Assembly: GCF_004118375.1 (NCBI RefSeq)
Contig: NZ_SDHX01000001.1
Span: 2,421,693 to 2,485,692 of the forward strand
DNA: 64,000 bases
Direction: 5' to 3'
From: Oleiharenicola lentus
GTDB taxonomy: Bacteria; Verrucomicrobiota; Verrucomicrobiia; Opitutales; Opitutaceae
The position numbers and the translations under genes were made by a program. The first letter of the stretch is position 1. Each line of letters opens with the position of its first letter. This document shows, piece after piece, positions 18,385 to 26,489 of this stretch. The notes below the pieces were generated by a model, which saw only the letters and a list, made by a program, of their open reading frames with translations, ran no database searches and was not told where the DNA came from.

Positions 18385-20664
18385 TCACACGCGCAACGAT
18401 TCTTTGAAGGTGGCGATCTGGTCGGGGCTGCCGAGCACCAGCAGGCTGTCGCCGACGCAGAGTTTTTCATCACCGCGAGGATTGAGTATGCGGTGGCCCG
18501 CGCGATTGATGCCCGCCACCTGCAGGCCGTAGGCCTTGCCCAGGGCCACTTCTGCAAGCGTGCGGCCGTGCAGTCTGCTTTCGACGGGAATCTCCAGCGA
18601 CTCCATGCGCACCTCGTCGAAGTTGGATGTCACCGGTGCGCCGGAAGCGCGCTGGAGATACTCCTTGCCGGCCGCCACCTGCTCGGCGGTGCCGAGCAGC
18701 AGCACCTTGTCACGCGGATACAGGATCATGTCGCCGGTGGGATTCCCCACCATGACCCCCTGCCGTTCGACGCCGGCCACGGTGCAGCCAAATTTCGTGC
18801 GCAGCGCGAGTTCGCCCAGCGAGCGGCCGCGGCTGTCTGCGAGGTCGGGCAGCATGCAGTCCGTGAGCGCGAGCTTCCACTCGCCGTGAGGTGCCATCCA
18901 GGGCGCGGTGGTCCCGGTGAACTTGTGGTCGCCCTGGGTCAGGCGCTCCTGCAACTCCACCTCCAGCATGCTGTGCCAGTAGATGAGCCGGCTCCGCAGG
19001 AAATACAGCCCGACCAGCACGACCACCAGCACCGCCGCCGGCAGCCAGCGCGCGGCGCCGCTGATCGGGAGGATGGCGTTCAGCCACAACACGAGCAGCA
19101 GCCCCGCCCCGATCTTCAGGCCGGTCTCAACCACCGGGGCCAGCTTGGCCGCCTTCGCGTGCCCCTGGGTGCTGACCTGCGCGTAGAGCAGGCTCAGCGC
19201 CGAAAGATTGCGCCAGATCGCCACCAGGGGTGCCAGGGCGACCAGCACGAGCACGCTCCAGAACAGCACCGTGGCTCCGCTCGGATAGCGGCTGTGCACC
19301 GGCAGGTAATCCCGCACCAGGCTGAACATCTGGTCGGAGAAGACAAAAAGTCCCGTCACCAGCAGCATCTCCAGCGTGATCTGGATGACGCGCTTGCGGC
19401 TGAGCTGCCAGAGCACGCTGCGTTTCTGGATCTGTTGAAACCGCTCGAGCAGGCGCCCGTAGTAGCCGAGCCAGCTTTCCAGCCAGACGGGTTGGCGGGC
19501 CGCCACCCAGTCGCTGATGACGCCGGAGCGACGCGTGAGCACCGGAGCGGCGATGGCCGTCAGCAAGGAAAGCCCCACCGCCACCGCGCCAAAGCTGGCA
19601 GGCACGACCCCGGCGGTAACGCCCAGTTGCGCGATGATGAACGAAAATTCGCCGATGGGCGTGATCATCAGGCCCACGCGAACCGCATCCTTGAGCTGCA
19701 CGCCGGTCACCAGCATCGCCACCGTGCCGCCGAGCGGGCGCGCCACCATGGCCAGCACCGAGGCTCCGAGCACCAGCAACCACGACTGACCCAAAAGGCG
19801 CACGTCAATCTGCATGCCGATGGAAACGAAAAACACGGCGCTGAACATGTCGCGAGCCCCCTCGAACACGCGGTCGATCTGCGCCCGTTGCGGGGTTTCC
19901 GCGATGATCGAACCAAGGATGAACGCGCCCATCGCCAGCGAATAGCCGGCCTTCTGCGCGGTGAGCGCCAAACCGAGCATCAGTCCGGCCACCATGAGCG
20001 TCTGCAATTCCTCACTCGCCGACTCGCCCAGCCGCCGCAAGAGCCACGGCACGAGTAGCAGGCCGATCACACCGGCCAGCGCCACGAACGCACTCAACAG
20101 GCCCAGTGTCTGGCCGACCCTGGCTTCCCCCATGCCGCCGAGCAGCACCACGGAATTGAGCAGGGCCAGCGAAATGACCGCGACCACGTCCTCCAGCACC
20201 GTTATGCCCATGGCCATCTGGCCGGCTTTTTCGTGGGTCAGGCCGGTTTCCTGCAGCACCTTGCTGATGATGGCCGAGGAGGAAACGATCAGCAGGGCCC
20301 CGAAGAACACCGCCGACTCCCCGCTGAAGCCGAGCAGCGGCGAGCCCAGCCGCGACAGATTATAGACAATCAGCGCCGTCACCGCCGTGGCCACCAGCAG
20401 CGAGAGGCCGAGGCGGCGCAGCTTGCGCAGGCTGAGCTTCATGCCGATCGAGAACATGAGGAACACGAGGCCGACCTGCGCCAGCGTCTCGATGCGCCCG
20501 ATGTCCGTCACAAGCGAGAAGGGCGGCGTGAACGGACCGATCACCATGCCGGCCGCCAGAAAACCCACGATGACGGAAAGCCCCGCCCGGTGGCAGGCCC
20601 AGCCGACGAGTCCCGCCACCAGCATGACGACCGCGAGATCCTTGATGAAGTCGATGCCTTGCAT
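18385..20664 (-). CDS. Monovalent cation:proton antiporter (CPA2) with two TrkA-C domains
   Basis: 759 residues. The N-terminal half is a 12-13-helix CPA2 exchanger (GLSVIVGFLAAGMVIGPFTP, MALVFLMFSIGMK-like GLVFLMFSIGMKLSLRKLRR). Further hydrophobic segments run to about 560. Two RCK_C/TrkA-C ligand domains end the protein: FGCTVAGVERQGVMVGNPTG near 645 and YGLQVAGINRAGHRILNPRG near 720. KefB/KefC have an NAD-binding TrkA-N domain instead, so this is a YbaL- or RosB-like relative. It probably exchanges K+ or Na+ for protons across the inner membrane. Convergent with the sulfatase, 6 bp apart. Confidence 0.85.
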   Translation of the reverse strand: MQGIDFIKDLAVVMLVAGLVGWACHRAGLSVIVGFLAAGMVIGPFTPPFSLVTDIGRIETLAQVGLVFLMFSIGMKLSLRKLRRLGLSLLVATAVTALIVYNLSRLGSPLLGFSGESAVFFGALLIVSSSAIISKVLQETGLTHEKAGQMAMGITVLEDVVAVISLALLNSVVLLGGMGEARVGQTLGLLSAFVALAGVIGLLLVPWLLRRLGESASEELQTLMVAGLMLGLALTAQKAGYSLAMGAFILGSIIAETPQRAQIDRVFEGARDMFSAVFFVSIGMQIDVRLLGQSWLLVLGASVLAMVARPLGGTVAMLVTGVQLKDAVRVGLMITPIGEFSFIIAQLGVTAGVVPASFGAVAVGLSLLTAIAAPVLTRRSGVISDWVAARQPVWLESWLGYYGRLLERFQQIQKRSVLWQLSRKRVIQITLEMLLVTGLFVFSDQMFSLVRDYLPVHSRYPSGATVLFWSVLVLVALAPLVAIWRNLSALSLLYAQVSTQGHAKAAKLAPVVETGLKIGAGLLLVLWLNAILPISGAARWLPAAVLVVVLVGLYFLRSRLIYWHSMLEVELQERLTQGDHKFTGTTAPWMAPHGEWKLALTDCMLPDLADSRGRSLGELALRTKFGCTVAGVERQGVMVGNPTGDMILYPRDKVLLLGTAEQVAAGKEYLQRASGAPVTSNFDEVRMESLEIPVESRLHGRTLAEVALGKAYGLQVAGINRAGHRILNPRGDEKLCVGDSLLVLGSPDQIATFKESLRV

Positions 20665-20741
20665 GAGGGTGTGGCGACTAACACGGCAGGCACAACCGAT
20701 TCGTCAAGTCCTCAGGACTCGAATCCGGCACAAATTTCGCG

Positions 20742-21545
20742 ATGACCGCGAGCGGACTTTACCCCGGCCGCCCGGGAAGCCAGAAACATCGCGACCCCAT
20801 GCCCGACCAACCGCTCGACCCCGTTGACTTCTCCGTGCAGTTTTCTTCCGCGGCGCTGGCGGCGGGTTTCAGGCGGCAGGACTTCGGGGCGGTGCTTGGC
20901 CATCCGCTTTCGGCCTACACCAAGCGCAGCGTCGGTCCGCGACCGCGGATTTACCTCTCCGCCGGGATGCATGGCGATGAACCGGCTCCGCCTTGGGCGC
21001 TGCTGCAGCTCATGCGGGAAGGTTTCTTCGACCGACGCTGCACCTGGTTTGTCTGCCCGCTGCTCAACCCGACCGGATTCCTGCACGGGACCCGGGAAAA
21101 CCACGCCGGCCTGGACCTCAACCGGGATTACAAGTCTCTGCAGTCCGCCGAAACTCAGGCCCATGTCCGCTGGCTCCGACAGCAGCCGAATTTCGACCTG
21201 AGCCTCTGCCTGCACGAGGATTGGGAAGCGCAGGGGTTCTACCTCTACGAACTGAACCCGCTCAATCTGCCCTCGCTGGCAAATGATCTGATTGAAGCCG
21301 CCCGCGTCCACGGGCCGATAGAAATCGCCACCGTCATCGACGGACGTGAGGCCGCCGGACCCGGCATCATCCGCCCGGTCAGCGATCCCTTGCTGCGCGA
21401 ATCCTGGCCCGAGGCCATTTACCTGCGTAATCATCACGGCCCACTGGACTACACGCTGGAGACGCCCTCCACCCTGCCCCTCGAGCAGCGGATTGCCACC
21501 CAGCGCGCGGTGGTCCGCGCCGCGGTGGGCGCTCTCCTGCAGTGA
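20742..21545 (+). CDS. M14-family zinc carboxypeptidase/deacylase-like protein
   Basis: 267 residues, no signal peptide. Zinc-site motifs of the M14 group are present: AGMHGDEPAPPW (H and E ligands), NPTGF, GLDLNRDYKSLQSAE and LCLHEDWEAQGFYLYEL (third His, followed by an acidic partner). The short size and HGDE motif fit the MpaA murein-peptide amidase or succinylglutamate desuccinylase branch. With mpl at the other end of the window, peptidoglycan recycling is a possible but unproved role. ATG starts occur at 20742 and 20799; neither has a clear Shine-Dalgarno sequence. Confidence 0.75.
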   Translation: MTASGLYPGRPGSQKHRDPMPDQPLDPVDFSVQFSSAALAAGFRRQDFGAVLGHPLSAYTKRSVGPRPRIYLSAGMHGDEPAPPWALLQLMREGFFDRRCTWFVCPLLNPTGFLHGTRENHAGLDLNRDYKSLQSAETQAHVRWLRQQPNFDLSLCLHEDWEAQGFYLYELNPLNLPSLANDLIEAARVHGPIEIATVIDGREAAGPGIIRPVSDPLLRESWPEAIYLRNHHGPLDYTLETPSTLPLEQRIATQRAVVRAAVGALLQ

Positions 21546-21555
21546 CGAACTCCGC

Positions 21556-22404
21556 CTAGCCCGGCATTCGCTCCGCCACAAAGCGATCGATCAGCGCCTG
21601 CGCCTCCGCGGCAGGGAGATTCATTTCGCGCGCCGCGAACCGCGCCAGATCCACCGGCCAAGGTGCACGTAGCAGATAATTCATGTGGGTCGGACGCAGA
21701 TCAATGGCCGTGCAGTGCAACGCCTGCCGGGTGAAACGGAGCAAAGCCGAGTGCCGCGGGGTCCAGCCCTGCATGGCGAACTCAAGGTAGAGACGTGGAT
21801 CGGCGCCATAGAGCTTGTCGCCGATCACCCGATGGCCGAGCCATTCAGCATGGGCTCTGATCTGGTGCTTGCGGCCGGTGAGCAATTCTACTCCGGCCAA
21901 GGTGCAGCCACCGCGCACCACCAGGGGGTGAAATACCGTGGTCGCCGCCTGGCTATCGGGAGTGTCGGCCGGCACCACCTTCTGCTTGACCGTTACTCCG
22001 GCGCTGAGGTCAGGCCCCAGCCACTGGTCCACGGTAACCGGTCCGGCAAGTTCTCCTTCGAGCAGGGCAACGTAGGCCTTGCCGATCTGCCGCTTGCCCA
22101 TGGCCTTTTGCAGCCGGCTGCCGGTGGCCTCGTCCTTGGCCAGAATCACCACTCCAGAAGTCTCCCGATCGAGCCGATAAATAAAGCGGATGGTCTCCAA
22201 CCCCAGTCCCTCCCGCACCGCGCCAGCCAGGCTCGACCATGGGCCGTTCTTGGACGGATGCACCACCAGCCAGCCCGGTTTGTCGAGGACCAGCAGCTTT
22301 TCATCGCTGAGCAGCACCCACCCGGGCAGTTCGGCAGGATTTACGAGCGGGGGCTCGGCCGGGGGCAGCGGTTCGTCGGCATGGGTCATGCTTTCTTCGT
22401 TCAA
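21556..22404 (-). CDS. RluA-family pseudouridine synthase
   Basis: 282 residues. The catalytic signature is FIYRLDRETSGVVILAKD (Asp is the nucleophile), followed by KAYVALLEGEL, the lysine/tyrosine motif II, and LLTGRKHQIRAHAEWLGH, motif III. It converts uridine to pseudouridine in rRNA or tRNA; the exact site cannot be told. No S4 domain is seen at the N-terminus, which suggests a TruC- or RluA-type protein rather than RluC/RluD. Two nearby ATGs (22404 and 22389) are possible starts. Convergent with the M14 gene, 10 bp apart. Confidence 0.88.
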   Translation of the reverse strand: MNEESMTHADEPLPPAEPPLVNPAELPGWVLLSDEKLLVLDKPGWLVVHPSKNGPWSSLAGAVREGLGLETIRFIYRLDRETSGVVILAKDEATGSRLQKAMGKRQIGKAYVALLEGELAGPVTVDQWLGPDLSAGVTVKQKVVPADTPDSQAATTVFHPLVVRGGCTLAGVELLTGRKHQIRAHAEWLGHRVIGDKLYGADPRLYLEFAMQGWTPRHSALLRFTRQALHCTAIDLRPTHMNYLLRAPWPVDLARFAAREMNLPAAEAQALIDRFVAERMPG

Positions 22405-22609
22405 TAATTATTCCGGAATATGAAGGCGAGAAGCATTGCCAAATCCGGCCCGTTGGGTAGAGATCTTACTCAGCCAAATGAAGTGTCTGTTCCCAGTGAC
22501 GTCTGGCCCGGTCCTCGCGACGGCCCGCACTATAGGAACAACCGAAATGAACCCGGGGAGGCTTCTCCCCTTCCGCGCCCTTTGTGTTAGTCCAACCGAA
22601 GGAAAAACC

Positions 22610-22987
22610 ATGAACCATACCAATAAATCCCACGATGTGATTGTGACCGGTATCCACCTCGAGCTGACCCCCTCCCTCAAGCACTACGTGCAGGAGAAAG
22701 CCGAGCGACTTTTCCGCCACCAGGCTCACATCGTCCGGATCCGCGTCGAACTGGAGTGCGACCGCAAGCATGACGTCGCCCACAAGTTTGTCGCCAAGGC
22801 CCACGTCGAGCTTCGCGGGCCCAATATCAACTGCTCGGCCGACTCCGAGGAGATGCACAAATCCATCGACCTGCTGGTGGACAAGATTGATCACATCCTC
22901 CACAAGCGCCACGGCCAGCACAAGGACAAGCGCAACCACCCCCACCCCGTCGAGTTCGACGGCGTGGAACTGCCCAAGGCAATCTGA
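22610..22987 (+). CDS. hpf: Ribosome hibernation-promoting factor HPF/RaiA
   Basis: 125 residues, the short HPF form. It matches the beta-alpha-beta-beta-beta-alpha plan: DVIVTGIHLELTPSLKHYVQ, then ERLFRHQAHIVRIRVELEC, KFVAKAHVELRGPNINCSAD, and MHKSIDLLVDKIDHILHKRH, followed by a His/Lys-rich tail. It binds the 30S subunit and silences idle ribosomes in stationary phase. The frame is open upstream to 22436, but the ATG at 22610 is preceded by GAAGGAAAAACC, a good ribosome-binding site, and starts at the family N-terminus. A GNRA-loop terminator follows at 23006. The 205-bp gap upstream has no recognisable feature. Confidence 0.92.
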   Translation: MNHTNKSHDVIVTGIHLELTPSLKHYVQEKAERLFRHQAHIVRIRVELECDRKHDVAHKFVAKAHVELRGPNINCSADSEEMHKSIDLLVDKIDHILHKRHGQHKDKRNHPHPVEFDGVELPKAI

Positions 22988-23005
22988 TCCCCCTTCTTTC
23001 CCCGA

Positions 23006-23030
23006 GGCCCGCGGCAACGCGGGCCTTTTT
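23006..23030 (+). terminator. Rho-independent terminator after hpf
   Basis: GGCCCGCG (23006-23013) pairs with CGCGGGCC (23018-23025) around a GCAA tetraloop, then TTTTT (23026-23030). It lies 18 bp after the hpf stop. Confidence 0.9.
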
Positions 23031-23207
23031 CATGGGTGCAACCGGCGCTCCGGCGCGGGCTGGATCGGTGGGGATCCTTACTGTACACGTTGGCCGCACG
23101 AGAGCCCCAGACCGCGTGGTCCGCAGCAAACATGTCGCCATCTCGCCTAACGCTTAAACCGCTTTCCGTTTGCGACTCCGCCCAGGGCGAGGTTCTGTCT
23201 CACCACC

Positions 23208-23858
23208 ATGCGCTCCCTCCCCCTCCGCTCCTGGCTTCGCTTTGTTGCCTGCCATTCCCTTGTCACCGTCGCGGTCATCGCCGCCGCTGATGATGAAACC
23301 GGATTCGTTTCCCTGACAGACGGCCAGTCCTTCGCCGGCTGGACCGCTTCCAAGGAGAATCCTGGCACCTGGAAAATCGAGGAAGGAGCCTTCGTCACGC
23401 TCGGTCCGCGCAGCCACCTGTTCTACACCGGCGACGCCGCACCCTTCAAAAATTTCGAGCTGAAGGTCGAGGTCATGACCGAGCCCGGCTCCAATGGAGG
23501 CATATACTTTCACACCAAGTATCAGGAGAGCGGCTGGCCCACGGCCGGTTTCGAGACCCAGGTGAACAACACCCAAAGCGATTGGAAGAAAACCGGGAGC
23601 GTCTACGATGTCGCCAGCGTGGGCTTCGTGGCGGCCGAAGATGGCAAATGGTGGACGCAACACGTCATCGTCCAAGCCGGCACTGTCACCGTGAAGGTAA
23701 ACGACAAGATTGTCGTCCAATACAGGGAACCGCCCGGCGCCCAGCCCGGCACCGCTTTCGAGCGCAAGCTCGGTAGCGGCACCTTCGCTCTCCAGGCCCA
23801 CGACCCCAAGAGCGTCGTCCGCTATCGCAATATCTTCGTCAAGCGCTTGCCCGACTGA
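23208..23858 (+). CDS. Secreted DUF1080 (3-keto-disaccharide hydrolase-like) protein
   Basis: 216 residues. A signal peptide (MRSLPLRSWLRFVACHSLVT..., ending near VIAAADDE) precedes one DUF1080 domain: FVSLTDGQSFAGWTA at the start, FELKVEVMTEPGSNGGIYFH (the NGGIYFR-type core), FETQVNN and IQAHDPKS-like LQAHDPKSVVRYRNIFVK at the end. The fold is a jelly roll. Members act on 3-keto-sugars or bind glycans and are multiplied in Planctomycetes and Verrucomicrobia. It is convergent with the 23867 gene, 8 bp apart. Confidence 0.85.
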   Translation: MRSLPLRSWLRFVACHSLVTVAVIAAADDETGFVSLTDGQSFAGWTASKENPGTWKIEEGAFVTLGPRSHLFYTGDAAPFKNFELKVEVMTEPGSNGGIYFHTKYQESGWPTAGFETQVNNTQSDWKKTGSVYDVASVGFVAAEDGKWWTQHVIVQAGTVTVKVNDKIVVQYREPPGAQPGTAFERKLGSGTFALQAHDPKSVVRYRNIFVKRLPD

Positions 23859-23866
23859 GCACCGCC

Positions 23867-26275
23867 TCAGCCCTCGCGCGGCCGACCCCAGCGCCAGCAG
23901 ATCGCCTCCAGCACGCCGAACTGGTCGGTGAGCAGGCCTTCGTAGCCACAGGGACGGTCGTCCCAATACCGCCAGTCCACGCCGCTCTGGTTTCCGCCGA
24001 AGACTTTCGCCGCGGCGAAGCCGGCGCACAGGCGCTTCAGCATGCGGTCTGCTTCGCGATTCAGGCCGCACCGGTAGAGCGCCATCACGAAATGCCGCGT
24101 TTGCGAATGGGTGCGTCCGCCGTTTTGGTAATACCCCAGCGGATAGCCCTGGATGATATCCGAGAGATCATGATCGGGAATGTGCCGGAGGTTTCCGGGC
24201 AGGCCTCCCGCCGGATCAGGCAGACCGACCCGACGCGCTTCCGCGAGCAGTCGCTGCAGAATCGCCCGGCCTTCATCCGGTGACAGCAAGCCCTCGGCGA
24301 TGGCCGCACCGTTGACCGGCAGAAAGGCGTAGTCGTGCAGCTTGTCCTCGCGGCACCTCCAGCCCGCCAGCCAGCCGGTCGCCTTGTTGTAGAACGTGTC
24401 CCGATAGTTCGCACGCAGCCAGCCGGCCCACCCGGACAATTTTTCCGCCTGCTCAAGTTCGTTGAAGCGACGCAGCCCTGCGGTCAGCTCGAGCAGCGCG
24501 CCGTACAGGATCGCATTGGCAAAGGCGTCTTTCCAGCCGAAGGAAATCACGTCGAACCAGCAGGTGCTCCATTGGCTGGTGCCGCTCACGCCGGTCCGAT
24601 GCAGGCTCTCGATCAGCCCGTCGCCATCCAGATCCCGGTCCCGCGCCGCGCGCAGCTTTTCCAGGATAACCGGACGGAATTCCCTGAACCAGGCCGGCGT
24701 CGCGTGATGCCGCAGGTAGGAACCAAGACCACGCAGCGCCGAGGCACCGGTCTGCAGGTATTCATCGTCCGCATCGTGCGAGCTGCCATCCTGCAGGAGC
24801 CGGCCCGCCGCGTAACCGGGACCGCCCGTGAGCCAGCGCTCCAGGGAGTGACGCAGGAATTCCGCCGCCGGCAAATCCGGCAGCAAGTTTCCCTGCGGGG
24901 CAATGACCGCCGCCCAGGTGTCCATGCAGATCGGGCAGTGCATCGAGGCGCCATTGTTGCTGAGCGTGGCCGTGTCGGTGCGGAATGTGAGCGCCACCCA
25001 TTGGGTGCGCGCCAGGGCGCGCCGGGCGACTGCCGGAGCCGATTCCGCCAGCAGTTCAGCCGGTCTTTGCGGTGTAAACGTGAACATCGCGCGGTGCGTG
25101 CCGGCCGGCAGACGATATAGCCCCTCGGGGGTGCGTTCCTCGCCAACCTTGAGTTCGAGCGTGTTCAGGTCGTGGGCCCGAAAGCAGTCGCTGCGCGCCC
25201 ACCCCTTGGGCGAGTCGGATTCCACCTTCCAGCTGCCAAAGGTCGGCAACGTCAGCAGGGCCGGCAGCGCGACCGCCCCGGTTTCCCCGGTCTCCAGCAA
25301 CCGGCCCAGCACATGCGAAGGCGCCGCACTGTTGCGCAGGCCGATCATCCAAGCCGCACTGTGCCAGGCGAGCATGGCCTGTTTCGCGACGCGCTGCGCC
25401 TTGAGGCGAAGTCCGGTCGGCCTGACTTCCCACGCCAAGCGGTAGTGCTGTCCACCGGCCTGAAATTCGTAGGTCACCGTGCCCCCGTTCACGGCCACCG
25501 TGCCACTCAGGTCGCACCGCACGGCCGGGGCCAGCACGGGCGCACAGCCGAGCGGATGCAGTTGCGGGCCTTGGGAAAAAAGCGGCGGCCGGGTGGCCAG
25601 AACATTCCTGCCCGCCTGGGCGCGGTCCTCAATCTGCAGGCCCCAGTGGGTGAAGCCCGGCCGGCCCAGCGCAAAGCCCACCTCGAAGTCCCGGGTGCGG
25701 TAGCGCACCTCGCCGTTGACCAGTTCCGCCCGGACACCGACGGGGAGATTGCGCAGGGAAATGACGCCCGGCTCAAGCAGCCGCTCGGATCGCGGTGCGA
25801 GCGGCGTGAGCGGTTCACCTTCGAGAATGAAGGCCGACATCGCCAAATTCCACGGGGTCCAGCCCCCGTCGATGCCCGACCGCCGCAGTTCGATGATGAC
25901 CGCCGTGGTGGTGATCCGGGGCAACCGCATCCAGGCCACGGCCCCGGGCACGCCCGGTTGCAGGGCATCCCGTTGCAGCAACACCCGCCAGCGGCCTCCG
26001 CTCCAGGCCAGGACGCGCAGGCCCGTGACCCAATCAAGATCCTGCCGGCTGCCGCATTTGTGGTAGCCCGGCCCACGACGCACGCCCAGCCGACCGAGCC
26101 GGACCGGACCATGCAAGCGAATCACCCGTTGGTGGATGATGCGTTTTTTGGGCACCCCGGTCTCACCGGGCAACGGCCGGGTCCAGACGGAGCGCCCCGC
26201 GTCCAACCGACGGTTGGTGAAAAGGTCGCCCATCGGCGGCTCGAGATCGGCGAGACTCAGGAGATCTTGTGACAT
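23867..26275 (-). CDS. Large glycosidase-like protein of unknown family
   Basis: About 802 residues from the ATG at 26275 (MSQDLLSLADLEPPMGDLFT); the frame is open to 26347 but the extra residues look non-native. The N-terminal half is beta-rich, with RIIHQRVIRLHGPVRLGRLG and a discoidin-like segment. The C-terminal half (about 450-800) has six-hairpin (alpha/alpha toroid) glycosidase character: DRDLDGDGLIESLHRTGVSG, WFDVISFGWKDAFANAILYG, and LPVNGAAIAEGLLSPDEGRA. DLDGDGLIE is typical of GH15/GH63/GH116-like toroids. No signal peptide. It is divergent from the 26490 gene across 214 bp, suggesting joint control. Confidence 0.55.
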   Translation of the reverse strand: MSQDLLSLADLEPPMGDLFTNRRLDAGRSVWTRPLPGETGVPKKRIIHQRVIRLHGPVRLGRLGVRRGPGYHKCGSRQDLDWVTGLRVLAWSGGRWRVLLQRDALQPGVPGAVAWMRLPRITTTAVIIELRRSGIDGGWTPWNLAMSAFILEGEPLTPLAPRSERLLEPGVISLRNLPVGVRAELVNGEVRYRTRDFEVGFALGRPGFTHWGLQIEDRAQAGRNVLATRPPLFSQGPQLHPLGCAPVLAPAVRCDLSGTVAVNGGTVTYEFQAGGQHYRLAWEVRPTGLRLKAQRVAKQAMLAWHSAAWMIGLRNSAAPSHVLGRLLETGETGAVALPALLTLPTFGSWKVESDSPKGWARSDCFRAHDLNTLELKVGEERTPEGLYRLPAGTHRAMFTFTPQRPAELLAESAPAVARRALARTQWVALTFRTDTATLSNNGASMHCPICMDTWAAVIAPQGNLLPDLPAAEFLRHSLERWLTGGPGYAAGRLLQDGSSHDADDEYLQTGASALRGLGSYLRHHATPAWFREFRPVILEKLRAARDRDLDGDGLIESLHRTGVSGTSQWSTCWFDVISFGWKDAFANAILYGALLELTAGLRRFNELEQAEKLSGWAGWLRANYRDTFYNKATGWLAGWRCREDKLHDYAFLPVNGAAIAEGLLSPDEGRAILQRLLAEARRVGLPDPAGGLPGNLRHIPDHDLSDIIQGYPLGYYQNGGRTHSQTRHFVMALYRCGLNREADRMLKRLCAGFAAAKVFGGNQSGVDWRYWDDRPCGYEGLLTDQFGVLEAICWRWGRPREG

Positions 26276-26489
26276 GGGAGGGAGAGAGTCGTGACGCCCG
26301 GCCGGCGGGCCCTGAGGCGCGTTTCCGTGACCGGCACCGGCAATCACGTCCCGATCATTTCAGCAGCGCGCTTCGGGCGGGCCGAGCCGGCGCTCATGAA
26401 GATTCTGGGAATTGTTTGGTGTCCCTTGGTGTCGGACTCGCTTTGCGATTGCGACCACGTCGGGGGCTTCGCACACCGGACGCATCGCC